Position numbers and translations under genes: made by a program. From the NCBI RefSeq assembly GCF_000740795.1, contig NZ_JGYG01000006.1:64501-128500 (forward strand): a DNA stretch of 64,000 nt. Reading direction: 5' to 3'. Below, piece after piece: positions 26,561-35,267 of the stretch. The stretch comes from Haematobacter massiliensis. Lineage in GTDB: Bacteria; Pseudomonadota; Alphaproteobacteria; Rhodobacterales; Rhodobacteraceae. The notes under the pieces were generated by a model. The model ran no database searches. It saw nothing but the letters and a program-made list of their open reading frames with translations, and was not told the DNA's origin. Position 1 is the stretch's first letter. Every line of letters begins with the position of its first letter.

Positions 26561-27763
26561 ATGCGCGAGGCGCTCATCGTTTCCACGGCACGCACGCCGA
26601 TCGGCAAGGCCTTCCGGGGCGCGTTCAACAACACCCAGGCGCAGGAGCTGATCGGCCATGCGGTGAAGAACGCGGTTTCCCGCGCGGGCCTTGAAGGCGG
26701 CGAGATTCAGGACAGCGTGATCGGCTGCGCCATCCAGCAAGGCTCCACCGGCGGCAACATCGGCCGTCAGGCGGTGATCCGTGCGGGGCTTCCGACATCT
26801 GTCGCGGGCATGTCGATGGACAGGCAATGCGCAAGCGGCATGATGGCCATCGCCACCGCCGCCAAGCAGGTCGTTCATGACGGCATGGAAATCGTCATCG
26901 GCGGGGGCGTGGAATCCATCAGCCTCGTGCAGAACCAGAACATGCGGCAGGACCGGCGCACCGATCCATGGATCGTGGAGCATGTGCCGGAGCTTTACAT
27001 GTCCATGCTGGAAACGGCGGAGATCGTGGCCGACCGCTACGGGATCAGCCGCGATGATCAGGACGCCTACGCGCTCCGCTCCCAGCAGCGGACGGCCGCG
27101 GCGCAGCAGGCGGGCCTCTTCGATGACGAGATCGTGCCCCTGACCTCCACCATGGCGGTGGTAGACAAGGAGACGAAGGAGGTCTCCTACCGTGAGGTGA
27201 CGCTGGAGCGGGATGAGGGCAACCGCCCCTCCACCACGCTGGACGATCTCACCTCGCTGAAACCGGTATTCAAGGACGGGCTGACTATCAAGGAAGGCCA
27301 TCACATCACGGCAGGCAACGCCTCGCAGCTCTCGGACGGGGCATCCGCAGTTGTCATCATGGAGGGCAAGGAAGCGGAGAAGCGCGGCGCGCAACCGCTC
27401 GGCCGTTATGTCGGCGTGATGGCCGCCGGGCTGGATCCGGACGAGATGGGCATCGGCCCGGTCTATGCGGTGCCGCGTCTGCTGGAAGCGCATGGTCTGA
27501 CCATGGACGATATCGGCCTGTGGGAACTGAACGAGGCATTCGCCTGCCAGGTGCTCTACTCCGCCCGGAAGCTCGGTATCCCGGAGGATCTGCTCAACGT
27601 CAACGGCGGCGCGATCTCCATCGGCCATCCCTACGGCATGTCGGGAGCGCGCATGGTCGGCCACGCGCTGATCGAGGGCAAGCGGCGCGGCGCGAAATAC
27701 GTTGTCTGCACGATGTGTGTCGGCGGCGGCATGGGCGCGGCCGGCCTCTTTGAAGTGCTGTAA
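26561..27763 (+). CDS. Acetyl-CoA acyltransferase (thiolase)
   Basis: 400 residues. The acyl-accepting Cys is in [14 protein letters not shown] (C90), the GHP histidine in [18 protein letters not shown], and the second cysteine in [16 protein letters not shown]; the NEAFA motif ([10 protein letters not shown]) is also present. All catalytic residues of a degradative thiolase are intact. It would cleave the 3-ketoacyl-CoA formed by the dehydrogenase at 21542. CAGGGGAGAAGACA precedes the ATG at 26561. Confidence 0.93.
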   Translation: MREALIVSTARTPIGKAFRGAFNNTQAQELIGHAVKNAVSRAGLEGGEIQDSVIGCAIQQGSTGGNIGRQAVIRAGLPTSVAGMSMDRQCASGMMAIATAAKQVVHDGMEIVIGGGVESISLVQNQNMRQDRRTDPWIVEHVPELYMSMLETAEIVADRYGISRDDQDAYALRSQQRTAAAQQAGLFDDEIVPLTSTMAVVDKETKEVSYREVTLERDEGNRPSTTLDDLTSLKPVFKDGLTIKEGHHITAGNASQLSDGASAVVIMEGKEAEKRGAQPLGRYVGVMAAGLDPDEMGIGPVYAVPRLLEAHGLTMDDIGLWELNEAFACQVLYSARKLGIPEDLLNVNGGAISIGHPYGMSGARMVGHALIEGKRRGAKYVVCTMCVGGGMGAAGLFEVL

Positions 27764-27776
27764 GGGAGCGATCGCG

Positions 27777-28964
27777 ATGGACCTGTCTTTCAGCCCCGAG
27801 GAAATCGCCTTCCAGCAGGAAGTTCGTGACTTCCTCGCCTCGCATCTGCCGGAGCATATCTCCGATGCCGTCCGCTCGGGCGTGGAACTGCCGCGCGAGA
27901 TCTATCAGGAATGGCACGAGATCCTCGGCCGCAAGGGTTGGCTGTGCACGAGCTGGCCCAAGGAATACGGCGGCCCCGGCTGGACGCCCGTCGAGCGCTA
28001 CCTGTTCGACGTGGAATGCAGCCGCGCCCATACGCCCCGGATCGTCGCCTTCGGCCCGCATATGCTCGGCCCGGTGATCCAGGAGTTCGGCAACGATCGC
28101 CAGAAGGCGGAGATCCTGCCCTCTATCGCCTCTGGTGAGGTCTGGTGGGCGCAGGGGTATTCCGAACCCGGCGCCGGGTCCGACCTTGCCAGCCTCAAGA
28201 CGCGTGCCGTCAGGGATGGGGACCACTACGTCGTCAACGGCCAGAAGACATGGACCACGCTCGGTCAGCATGCCGACAAGATCTTCTGCCTCGTGCGCAC
28301 ATCGACAGAGGGCAAGCCCCAGCAGGGGATCAGCTTCCTGCTCATGGATATCGACACCCCCGGCATCGAGGTGCGGCCGATCCGTCTGATCGAGGGCGGC
28401 CACGAGGTCAACGAGGTGTTCTTCGACAACGTTCGCGTGCCTGTCGAGAACCTCGTGGGCGAGGAGAACAAGGGCTGGACCATCGCCAAGTTCCTGCTGA
28501 CCCATGAACGGACCAACATCGCGGGCGTCGGCACCTCCATGCAGGCGTTGGTGGAGGTCAAGGATCTCGCCCGCCAGATGAAGCGCAACGGCCGCCCGCT
28601 GATCGAGGATCCGCTGTTCGCTGCCCGCATCGCGCGGGTGGAGGTCGATCTCGAGGCGATGAAGATCACCAACCTCCGCATGCTCTTCCAGGCGCAGAAG
28701 CAGGGCCATCCGGGGCCGGAAACCTCCATCCTCAAGATCAAGGGGACGCAGGTGAACCAGGAATTGCGCGACCTTGCACGCCGCGCTCTGGGGCCAGTGG
28801 CCGCGCCCTTCCCGGGCCAGATGACGGAGACGAACCTGCTCTTCGGGCCGGCGGATACGGAACACAATGCGGCCATCTACTTCAACAACCGCAAGACCTC
28901 CATCTTCGGTGGATCGAACGAGATCCAGCGGAACATCCTGACCAAGACAATGCTGGGGCTGTGA
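27777..28964 (+). CDS. Acyl-CoA dehydrogenase, large partner of a pair
   Basis: 395 residues. FAD and substrate motifs QGYSEPGAGSDLASLKT and NGQKTWTTLGQHADKIF are clear. At the C-terminus the place of the medium-chain catalytic Glu reads SIFGGSNEIQRNI, with Gly instead of Glu, as in many paired dehydrogenases where catalysis is shared with a second subunit. The next gene is such a partner, 3 bp downstream. The pair could form an alpha2-beta2 enzyme like those of sterol side-chain degradation (inference). Confidence 0.88.
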   Translation: MDLSFSPEEIAFQQEVRDFLASHLPEHISDAVRSGVELPREIYQEWHEILGRKGWLCTSWPKEYGGPGWTPVERYLFDVECSRAHTPRIVAFGPHMLGPVIQEFGNDRQKAEILPSIASGEVWWAQGYSEPGAGSDLASLKTRAVRDGDHYVVNGQKTWTTLGQHADKIFCLVRTSTEGKPQQGISFLLMDIDTPGIEVRPIRLIEGGHEVNEVFFDNVRVPVENLVGEENKGWTIAKFLLTHERTNIAGVGTSMQALVEVKDLARQMKRNGRPLIEDPLFAARIARVEVDLEAMKITNLRMLFQAQKQGHPGPETSILKIKGTQVNQELRDLARRALGPVAAPFPGQMTETNLLFGPADTEHNAAIYFNNRKTSIFGGSNEIQRNILTKTMLGL

Positions 28965-28967
28965 GCG

Positions 28968-30038
28968 ATGAATTTCGACCTGACCGAAGACAGGCAGATG
29001 CTGTCGGAAAGCCTGAACCGCTACCTGGCCGACCGTTACAGCCTGAAGGAACGCAATCGCATCGCCTATGAGGCGCCGTTCAGCGATACCAAACGCTGGG
29101 GAGATATGGCGGAGCTTGGCGTCCCGGGCGCGCTTGCGATGGAGAAGGACGGCGGCTTCGGCGGCACGGGCTTCGACATCGCCGTGGTGTTCGAGGCGCT
29201 CGGCCGCCATCTCTGCCCCGAGCCGTTCCTCGCAACGCTGCTGGCGAGCCGGCTGCTGTCGGCTGCCGGAGCGGATCAGTCTGGGCTTGTAGACGGCTCC
29301 ATCCGCTACGCCGTTGGCCTGTCGGAGATCGACGCGCCTTATGGCCTGGCCGGGACCGCCACCACGGCGCGCAAGCAAGGTGACGGGTATCGCCTCTCGG
29401 GCCGCAAGTCTGCGGTCTATGGCGGCCAGGTCGCAGACGTGCTCCTCATCGTGGCGATGCTTGACGGCAAGCCTGCGGTGTTCAGTGCTGCGGCGGGGGA
29501 TGTGAACGTTGTCTCCTATGGGATGATGGATGGCGGCGGGGCGGCGGAGCTGCTGCTCGACGATACCCCCGCCACGCTTCTGCTGGCAGATGCCGAGGCC
29601 GCGCTGACGTCGGCCGTGGCCGCAGGGCAGGTGGCACTCTGCGCCGAGGCGGTAGGTGCGATGACCGCTGCCTATGATCTGCTGCTCGACTATCTCAAGA
29701 CCCGCCGTCAGTTCGGGACCACGATCGGGAGCTTTCAGGCGCTTCAGCATCGCACCGTGGATCTGCTGGCGGAAATCGAGCAGGCGCGCTCCATCACCAT
29801 CGCCGCAGCGGCGGCGCTGGACAGTCCGGAGGCACGGCTCAAATCCGCCATGGCCAAGAACCTCATCGGGCGCGCGGCGCGGCTTGTGGCAGAAGAAACC
29901 GTGCAGATGCACGGCGGTATCGCCATGACCTGGGAATATGCCGCCTCCCATTATGCGAAGCGGCTCGTCCTGCTGGATCATCAGCTTGGTGACACCGATT
30001 ACTGCCTTGAGATCGTGATGCAGTCCTACGCCGCCTGA
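28968..30038 (+). CDS. Acyl-CoA dehydrogenase, small partner of a pair
   Basis: 356 residues, shorter and more divergent than the upstream dehydrogenase. The C-terminal domain is recognisable: KTRRQFGTTIGSFQALQHRTVDL and ETVQMHGGIAMTWEYAASHYAKR. The middle beta-domain is compressed and lacks the usual TEP FAD loop, reading GLSEIDAPYGLAG instead. That pattern fits the partner chain of heteromeric acyl-CoA dehydrogenases. It starts 3 bp after the upstream stop codon. Confidence 0.85.
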   Translation: MNFDLTEDRQMLSESLNRYLADRYSLKERNRIAYEAPFSDTKRWGDMAELGVPGALAMEKDGGFGGTGFDIAVVFEALGRHLCPEPFLATLLASRLLSAAGADQSGLVDGSIRYAVGLSEIDAPYGLAGTATTARKQGDGYRLSGRKSAVYGGQVADVLLIVAMLDGKPAVFSAAAGDVNVVSYGMMDGGGAAELLLDDTPATLLLADAEAALTSAVAAGQVALCAEAVGAMTAAYDLLLDYLKTRRQFGTTIGSFQALQHRTVDLLAEIEQARSITIAAAAALDSPEARLKSAMAKNLIGRAARLVAEETVQMHGGIAMTWEYAASHYAKRLVLLDHQLGDTDYCLEIVMQSYAA

Positions 30039-30063
30039 GCGCGGTTGCTGTCGGGGGAGAGAG

Positions 30064-31512
30064 ATGGCGGTCGCAAGCAGGCCCTTTGCCGGCCCGGCCA
30101 GCAGGCCGATTTCTCTCGACCCCCGCAGGATCAGTGCGATTGTCCTTATCGCGCTGATCTTCGCCGTTCTGGGAGAGGCGGTGTTTCGTTCCGATCTGCT
30201 TCGGCAGGCCGCGCGGGTGCTGCTGATCTCCTATCTCGCGCTCGAATGGCCGGGTATTCAGCGCACCGGGCGGGTGATGATCGCCGTTGCCGCGGCACTT
30301 ACCGTCGCAGGCGGCGTGCTTGCCGCCGATCCTGTGGCGGCCGTTTTCCGGGCGCTGGACCAGGCGGCGTTCTTCGCGACCTTCTTCGCCAACCAGTTCT
30401 TCCTGCGGGAGCCGGCGCGCACCTCGCCGCTCGTCCGCCGCTCCGCCTCCTTCTTCATCGACCAGCCGCCCGCGCGGCGCTACGGGCTGCTGACCTTGGG
30501 CGGCTTCCTGTTCGGCATCATCCTGAACATCGGGGTTTTGAGCCTCCTGGGCCTGATGATCCGCCGCTGGCTTTCCGCCGCGGGGGGAAGTGCCGCGATC
30601 CGCGCGGTGAGGGAGCGGCGTATGGTGCTGGCCGTGCTGCGCGGCTTTTCGGTGGCGCCGCTCGGCTCTCCCATCTCCATGGTCATGGCCGTGGTGCTCT
30701 CTGTCATGCCAGGGCTGTCGTGGACGACGGTCTTTCCGCTCGGGCTGATGACGGCGGCACTGCTCCTCACGCTCGGTTGTGTGCAGGACCGGCTGGAGGC
30801 GCCGCGCCAGGGGGCGCCCGTTGTCGTGGTCAACGGCGCGCGCGATCCGATGGCGCTGCTGGGCATCGTCGGCATCGTGCTTGGCGTCTTCGTGCTGGCG
30901 GTGTGTATCGAATTCGCCGCCGACATTCCGCTGGCCCGCGCCGTGCTGGTGGCCGTGCCGCTCTCCGGGTTGATCTGGCTCGGCTGGCAGCATCGCCGCT
31001 TTGGTCCCGTAACGGGGACGCGGCTCGTTTCCCGCAGGCTGGTGCGCGAAGGCGCGCGGCTTTTCCCCCGTTACAGGACGGAGATCGCGGTGCTCTCCTC
31101 TGCCGGGTTCATCGGAACGCTGTTCTCCCTCCTTATCCCGCAGGGGCGGCTGGCGATGCTGCTTCTGCACCTGCCGGTGCCGCTGATTTTGCTGCCGGGA
31201 CTGCTTACTGCGCTGGTCGTGGGGGTTTCCCTGATCGGCGTGAACCCGATCGTGAGCGTGACGATATTCGCCTCCGCCTTTCAGGGTGTACCTGATGTCG
31301 GCATTCCCACGGAAGTGCTGGCGCTGGCGCTGATGGCGGGTTGGGCTATCGGCGTGAACGCCTCGCCGCTGACCGCCTCCGCCATGATCATCGCGGATAT
31401 GGTGGATCGTACCGCGCGGGAGGTGACGCGGGACTGGAACGGGCGCTACGTGGTGCGCGCGCTGCTGCTGATCGCCGTCTGGCTGGCGGCGTTGACGGTC
31501 TGGCTTGGCTGA
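30064..31512 (+). CDS. Polytopic membrane protein of unknown function, possible transporter
   Basis: 482 residues with about ten to twelve hydrophobic segments spread over the whole length; I do not recognise the family. GGGGGAGAGAG precedes the ATG, 25 bp after the dehydrogenase, so it is the last gene of the operon. Two similar-looking halves, with a Gly/Asn-Pro motif (SLIGVNPIVSVTIFAS) and a GVNASPLTASAMIIAD segment near the end, resemble helix-break patterns of ion-coupled carriers. Uptake of the carboxylate degraded by this operon is the most economical guess. Its last 67 bp overlap the convergent nitroreductase gene. Confidence 0.75.
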   Translation: MAVASRPFAGPASRPISLDPRRISAIVLIALIFAVLGEAVFRSDLLRQAARVLLISYLALEWPGIQRTGRVMIAVAAALTVAGGVLAADPVAAVFRALDQAAFFATFFANQFFLREPARTSPLVRRSASFFIDQPPARRYGLLTLGGFLFGIILNIGVLSLLGLMIRRWLSAAGGSAAIRAVRERRMVLAVLRGFSVAPLGSPISMVMAVVLSVMPGLSWTTVFPLGLMTAALLLTLGCVQDRLEAPRQGAPVVVVNGARDPMALLGIVGIVLGVFVLAVCIEFAADIPLARAVLVAVPLSGLIWLGWQHRRFGPVTGTRLVSRRLVREGARLFPRYRTEIAVLSSAGFIGTLFSLLIPQGRLAMLLLHLPVPLILLPGLLTALVVGVSLIGVNPIVSVTIFASAFQGVPDVGIPTEVLALALMAGWAIGVNASPLTASAMIIADMVDRTAREVTRDWNGRYVVRALLLIAVWLAALTVWLG

Positions 31513-32198
31513 TCGAGAGTGGTGACGAAGCGGGTGAAGGACCGGGCGGGTTCACGCGGGACCGGAAAACAGTTCTCCGGCGCGGTGGTATCTGCCACGC
31601 CAAGCGCCATTCCGCAGATCACCTGCCGCTCCGCTGGAATGGACAGTAGCCCTGCGATGAGGCCCGGATAGCGTGAGAATGCTGCCTGAGGGCAGGTATC
31701 CAGCCCGAAAGCCCGGGCCGCGATCATGATGTTCTGCAGGAACATGCCCAGATCGAGCCAGCTCCCGATCTCCATATCCCGATCAAGGGTGAAGATCAGC
31801 CCGACCGGAGCGCCGAAGAACCGGAGATTGCGAGCGTTCTGCGAAGCCATCGCCTGCTTCTGACCCCGCTCTATGCCCAGTGAGGCGTAGAGCGCCCACC
31901 CCACCTCACGCCGCCGCGCCAGATAGGGCTCTCGCCACGCCCGGGGGTAATAGTGATATTCGGGATCAGCGGCGCCGCCCGCAAGCTCATGAGCCTCAAG
32001 CGTCGCGCCAAACGTCTGGAGCGCCTCGCCCGTCAGGACGATCACCTGCCATGGCTGGATATTCGATCCTGATGGCGCGCGCGCGGCAGCTGTCAGGATA
32101 CGCTCGATCGTCTCGATCGGAATTTCGGCAGGAAGGAAGGCGCGAACGGAACGCCTGCCTTCGATCGCTTCAAGAACGACGTCATTCACTTCGTGCAT
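31446..32198 (-). CDS. Nitroreductase family FMN oxidoreductase
   Basis: 250 residues. The N-terminal RRSVRAFLP and AAARAPSGSNIQPWQVIVL are the FMN-binding signatures, and LDLGMFLQNIMIAARAFGLDTCPQAAF is the conserved core. It reduces nitroaromatics, quinones or enones with NAD(P)H, or acts as a dehydrogenase in a biosynthetic pathway. GGGGGAGGT precedes the ATG. The last 67 bp overlap the end of the convergent membrane-protein gene. A 42-codon gene with its own promoter lies 56 bp upstream in the same direction, so the two are probably co-transcribed. Confidence 0.88.
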   Translation of the reverse strand: MHEVNDVVLEAIEGRRSVRAFLPAEIPIETIERILTAAARAPSGSNIQPWQVIVLTGEALQTFGATLEAHELAGGAADPEYHYYPRAWREPYLARRREVGWALYASLGIERGQKQAMASQNARNLRFFGAPVGLIFTLDRDMEIGSWLDLGMFLQNIMIAARAFGLDTCPQAAFSRYPGLIAGLLSIPAERQVICGMALGVADTTAPENCFPVPREPARSFTRFVTTLDQPSQTVNAASQTAISSSARTT

Positions 32199-32254
32199 TA
32201 CCTCCCCCAGTTGAAGGGGAGGCTAGACCATTCACAGAGGGTCAGGCAATCGGT

Positions 32255-32383
32255 TCAGATTTCATAATCCAGATCGCCGATGCACGCCATTTCCGGCTCA
32301 TCCGGAACGACCTTGCGACGGGATTTTACAAGTTTCGGAGCGACAGGCTTACCGGAGAGCGACTTTTTCAGGACAACCGTCAT
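32255..32383 (-). CDS. Small 42-residue peptide gene upstream of the nitroreductase
   Basis: A short gene with the excellent ribosome site GGAGGAATCGCC directly before its ATG. The peptide begins MTVVLKKSLSGKPVAPKL, continues with a basic KSRRK block, and ends in an acidic tail VPDEPEMACIGDLDYEI with one cysteine. A basic N-terminal half and a distinct acidic C-terminus holding Cys, Tyr and Asp are compatible with a modified-peptide precursor, and an FMN enzyme follows in the same operon, but no other maturation gene is nearby. It could equally be a small regulatory or partner protein. The 32199-32520 gap holds nothing else apart from its promoter. Confidence 0.6.
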   Translation of the reverse strand: MTVVLKKSLSGKPVAPKLVKSRRKVVPDEPEMACIGDLDYEI

Positions 32384-32408
32384 GGCGATTCCTCCATTGC
32401 TTCACAGA

Positions 32409-32437
32409 AGAATACGCCTGTTCTTTCGTTAGCGCAA
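32409..32437 (-). promoter_or_regulatory. Sigma-70-type promoter of the small peptide-nitroreductase unit
   Basis: On the minus strand TTGCGC (32437-32432) and TATTCT (32414-32409) are separated by exactly 17 bp, 26 bp upstream of the peptide ATG. This leaves a short leader with the GGAGGAA site. Confidence 0.6.
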
Positions 32438-32520
32438 ACATTTAATGCTAGCGGTAACAGAAACCCGCGGTCTGACGCAGGTCGCCAGACTCGAAACTCC
32501 GCCTTCTGAGGAATTGCCGC

Positions 32521-33378
32521 TTACGGTCCGACCTTCACATCCATGACGAAGCCGTCGTCGGAAGGTGTCAGGTCAATGGAGATCGGCCCGATCGCCCGCG
32601 GATCGAGCATGTGGACGCCACCGCAAGGGATATCGACAGTGCCGTTCTCCAGCGTCGCGCGCCATGTCCGCCGGCCGGAGAGCGCGTCCTCTGCCGGAAG
32701 CACCTCGATCCGCCGGATCCTGCTCAGCATGGCATTGGCTTCCGTCGCGATGGCATTGGCAAGGCCGGCGCTGTCCTGCCGGAAACGCTCGGCGTCAAAC
32801 CCCGCCTTCCGGGCGCTCTTGCCGATCCTGTAGGTCTCCCGGCTGCCATAGGGCGCGATACGCGAAGCGGCGATGAGCTTCTGGTCGGTGTTCGGCTGCC
32901 CCTGACCATCCTCCGAAATCGGCTTTTTCCAGTAGGACGCGAGCACCCGGTTGAGGGCCAGCGCGGCTATATGGGCGGCGGTATGGCCTGTAGCCAGCGC
33001 ATCGCGGCTTGCCGGATCGACGCGGAGAGTGACCTCCATCCCTTCCACCAAGGCAGACGTGTCGCCGACGATATGGCCCACCTGAAGCGCCACTCCCTCC
33101 GCGCCGCGCGGTGTGGTGGCAGGATCGACGACAGCGCCATCGGCCAGCACGATTGCCTCGGGCACCTCCAGCGTCACGCCACCCGCAAGCATCACACCGC
33201 TGTCCGACGGCTGGTCGGGCCACCAGGGATCAATGGGGTGGAAGGGCGTGCGGTCGGTGACGACCGCGCTCCGCCCCTCGGCCAGCGGCAGGATACGGAG
33301 GACGGTCGCGGTCTCCTCCAGTCGACCTGCGGGAAAGGTGACATGTGTGTCCATGCCGCCGATATAGCGCAGCGTCAT
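32521..33378 (-). CDS. AlaX-type alanyl-tRNA editing protein
   Basis: 285 residues. The editing zinc site is visible as HTAAH (132-136) and the CGGVHMLDP motif near the C-terminus, which correspond to the HxxxH and CxxxH ligands of AlaRS/AlaX editing domains. The N-terminal part has the beta-barrel PFHPI and SGVMLAGG segments. It would hydrolyse mischarged Ser- or Gly-tRNA(Ala) in trans. No aminoacylation domain is present. A second ATG at 33354 is a possible start. It is divergent from the permease gene. Confidence 0.86.
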   Translation of the reverse strand: MTLRYIGGMDTHVTFPAGRLEETATVLRILPLAEGRSAVVTDRTPFHPIDPWWPDQPSDSGVMLAGGVTLEVPEAIVLADGAVVDPATTPRGAEGVALQVGHIVGDTSALVEGMEVTLRVDPASRDALATGHTAAHIAALALNRVLASYWKKPISEDGQGQPNTDQKLIAASRIAPYGSRETYRIGKSARKAGFDAERFRQDSAGLANAIATEANAMLSRIRRIEVLPAEDALSGRRTWRATLENGTVDIPCGGVHMLDPRAIGPISIDLTPSDDGFVMDVKVGP

Positions 33379-33495
33379 GGCTCGTCAGCCCTTCATCCCT
33401 CTTTGCACCACCCATGAGGCTCTTTATTTGCATCGCGCCGATGTGATCGAAATCGCCGGGGCCGCCGCGCGACCCTCGCCCGAACGGAGTCCGCG

Positions 33496-34779
33496 ATGAG
33501 TTACTTTCCGAAATGGCCCCTGACCCGCAATACCGTCGTGCTGCCGGATGAGCGACTCTCCTGGGGTGCGACGGTGCCGATGGGGGTGCAGCACCTGCTG
33601 GCGATGTCCGGCTCCACCATCCTCGCGCCGCTGCTGATGGGGTTTGACCCGAACCTCGCGGTGCTGTTCTCGGGCATCGGCACGCTGATCTTCTTCGTGC
33701 TGACAGCGGGGCGGCTGCCGAGCTATCTCGGCTCCTCCTTTGCCTTTATCGCAGTGGTCATCGCCGTGACGGGTTATTCCGGTACGGGGCCGAACATGAA
33801 TATCGGCCCGGCGCTTGGCGGGATCATCGCGGCAGGGGCGCTCTATGCGGTGATCGGCCTCATCGTCATGGCTGTGGGGACCGGCTGGATCGAGCGGCTG
33901 ATGCCGCCTGCCGTGACCGGGGCCATCGGTGCGGCCATCGGCCTGAACCTCGCGCCTGTGGGGGTGAGCAGTCTTCAGGGCAGCGGGGCGCATATGGTGG
34001 CCGCCCTTCTGACGCTGGGCTCCGTTGCGCTGTTTTCGACCTATGGGTCCATCGTGACGCGCCGGGTCTCCATCCTGCTCGGGATCACGGTGGGCTATCT
34101 TGCGGTGCTCGTCATGGGCAACGGCTTCGGCTGGCTGCCGCCGGTCGATTTTTCGGAGCTTGCGGCCGCGCCATGGGTGGGCATCCCGACCTTCCACAGC
34201 CCGACGTTCAACCTCTCCGCGATGAGCCTGATCGCGCCGGTGGCGCTGATCCTCGTTGCGGAGAACCTCGGCCATATCAAGGCGATTGCCGCGATGACGG
34301 GGCAGAACATGGATCGTTACATCGGGCGCGGCTTTCTGGGCGACGGAATCGCGACGATGGTTTCCGGCTCCGGCGGCGGAACGGGCGTGACCACCTATGT
34401 GGAGAACATGGGCGTCATGGCAGTGACCAAGGTGTTCTCCACCCTCGTCTTCGTCGTGGCGGCGGTGGTGGCCATCGCGCTCGGCTTCTCACCGAAGTTC
34501 GGGGCGCTTCTGCGGACCATTCCCGCGCCGGTGCTGGCGGGGCTCGGCGTTGCGGTGTTCGGGTTGATCGCGGCGGCGATGATCCGTCTCTGGGTGGACA
34601 ATCGTGTCGATTTCTCGGACCCGCGCAACCTGTTCACCGTTGGGATCGCGCTGATCTTCGGTGCGGGGGATTTCTCGTTCTCCATCGGTTCCTTCACGGT
34701 CGGCGGGATTGGCACCGCGACCCTGGCGGCGCTCATCATGTATCAGCTTCTGGGCATCGGCAGGCGCGATCAGGGCTGA
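33496..34779 (+). CDS. Uracil-xanthine (NCS2) permease
   Basis: 427 residues with about 14 hydrophobic segments. Family signatures: VPMGVQHLLAMSGSTILAPLLMGF at the start, the motif VAENLGHIKAIAAMTG with its Glu, and GSGGGTGVTTYVENMGVMAVTK in the second half, which is the uracil-type (UraA/RutG-like) core sequence. It imports uracil or a related pyrimidine with protons. It stands alone; no pyrimidine catabolic genes adjoin. The last 10 bp overlap the end of the convergent toxin gene. Confidence 0.9.
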   Translation: MSYFPKWPLTRNTVVLPDERLSWGATVPMGVQHLLAMSGSTILAPLLMGFDPNLAVLFSGIGTLIFFVLTAGRLPSYLGSSFAFIAVVIAVTGYSGTGPNMNIGPALGGIIAAGALYAVIGLIVMAVGTGWIERLMPPAVTGAIGAAIGLNLAPVGVSSLQGSGAHMVAALLTLGSVALFSTYGSIVTRRVSILLGITVGYLAVLVMGNGFGWLPPVDFSELAAAPWVGIPTFHSPTFNLSAMSLIAPVALILVAENLGHIKAIAAMTGQNMDRYIGRGFLGDGIATMVSGSGGGTGVTTYVENMGVMAVTKVFSTLVFVVAAVVAIALGFSPKFGALLRTIPAPVLAGLGVAVFGLIAAAMIRLWVDNRVDFSDPRNLFTVGIALIFGAGDFSFSIGSFTVGGIGTATLAALIMYQLLGIGRRDQG

Positions 34780-35267
34780 AGCCGCGGATCGAGGGCAAAG
34801 CGTCCCTGCGTGATGTCCGTCATCATGTCTCCCGTCGTCGCTCCGGCGATGAAGATCACGTTCCAGCTGTGCCGGGACACCGCGCTCGGGATCAGGACGA
34901 GGGGATGCGCGGTCAGCAGGGCGTCGCCAAAGGTCTGCTGATTGCGGTTCGGCGTCGCGGGAGAAAGCCAGTTGGGGTTCGGCACATCCTCGGGCCGGAC
35001 CACGTGGAGGGCGGCCGGGTCGATCCGGGCGGAGGTGAGCACATGCGGCTCCGTGTCCAATACGTGGAATCCCTTGTGCACTGCCACTTCCAGCACTGCC
35101 GTGGCAGGGTCGAGCGAGGCGTAGACCGCCCGCACGCCGGGAGAGTTCCATCGCCCGCCCACGCGGAAACTGCCCTCACCACTCGCCCAGACGGGGGCGT
35201 GGATGGCCCGGTCCAGCCGCCAGAGCCGTAACTCCCCCGTCCCAAGCGGCGGGGGGAGTGGCGTCAC
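34770..35267 (-). CDS. RES-domain toxin of a Res-Xre toxin-antitoxin system
   Basis: 165 residues. RES-fold features: LRLWRLDRA at the start, GGRWNSPGVRAVYASLDPATAVLEVAVH in the first half, and the C-terminal HSWNVIFIAG and GRFALDPRLQP. The family degrades NAD+ or ADP-ribosylates host targets and arrests growth. The gene starts within the antitoxin stop (ATGA overlap), the usual order of antitoxin first and toxin second. Confidence 0.9.
   Translation of the reverse strand: MTPLPPPLGTGELRLWRLDRAIHAPVWASGEGSFRVGGRWNSPGVRAVYASLDPATAVLEVAVHKGFHVLDTEPHVLTSARIDPAALHVVRPEDVPNPNWLSPATPNRNQQTFGDALLTAHPLVLIPSAVSRHSWNVIFIAGATTGDMMTDITQGRFALDPRLQP

Noticed and set aside
27600-29981. Minus-strand frame of 793 codons across thiolase and dehydrogenase genes
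   Set aside because: Antisense to three well-supported genes, with Arg/His/Gly-rich shadow composition.
31880-32509. Plus-strand 209-codon frame across the nitroreductase start
   Set aside because: Shadow of the nitroreductase and the peptide gene; no start signals.
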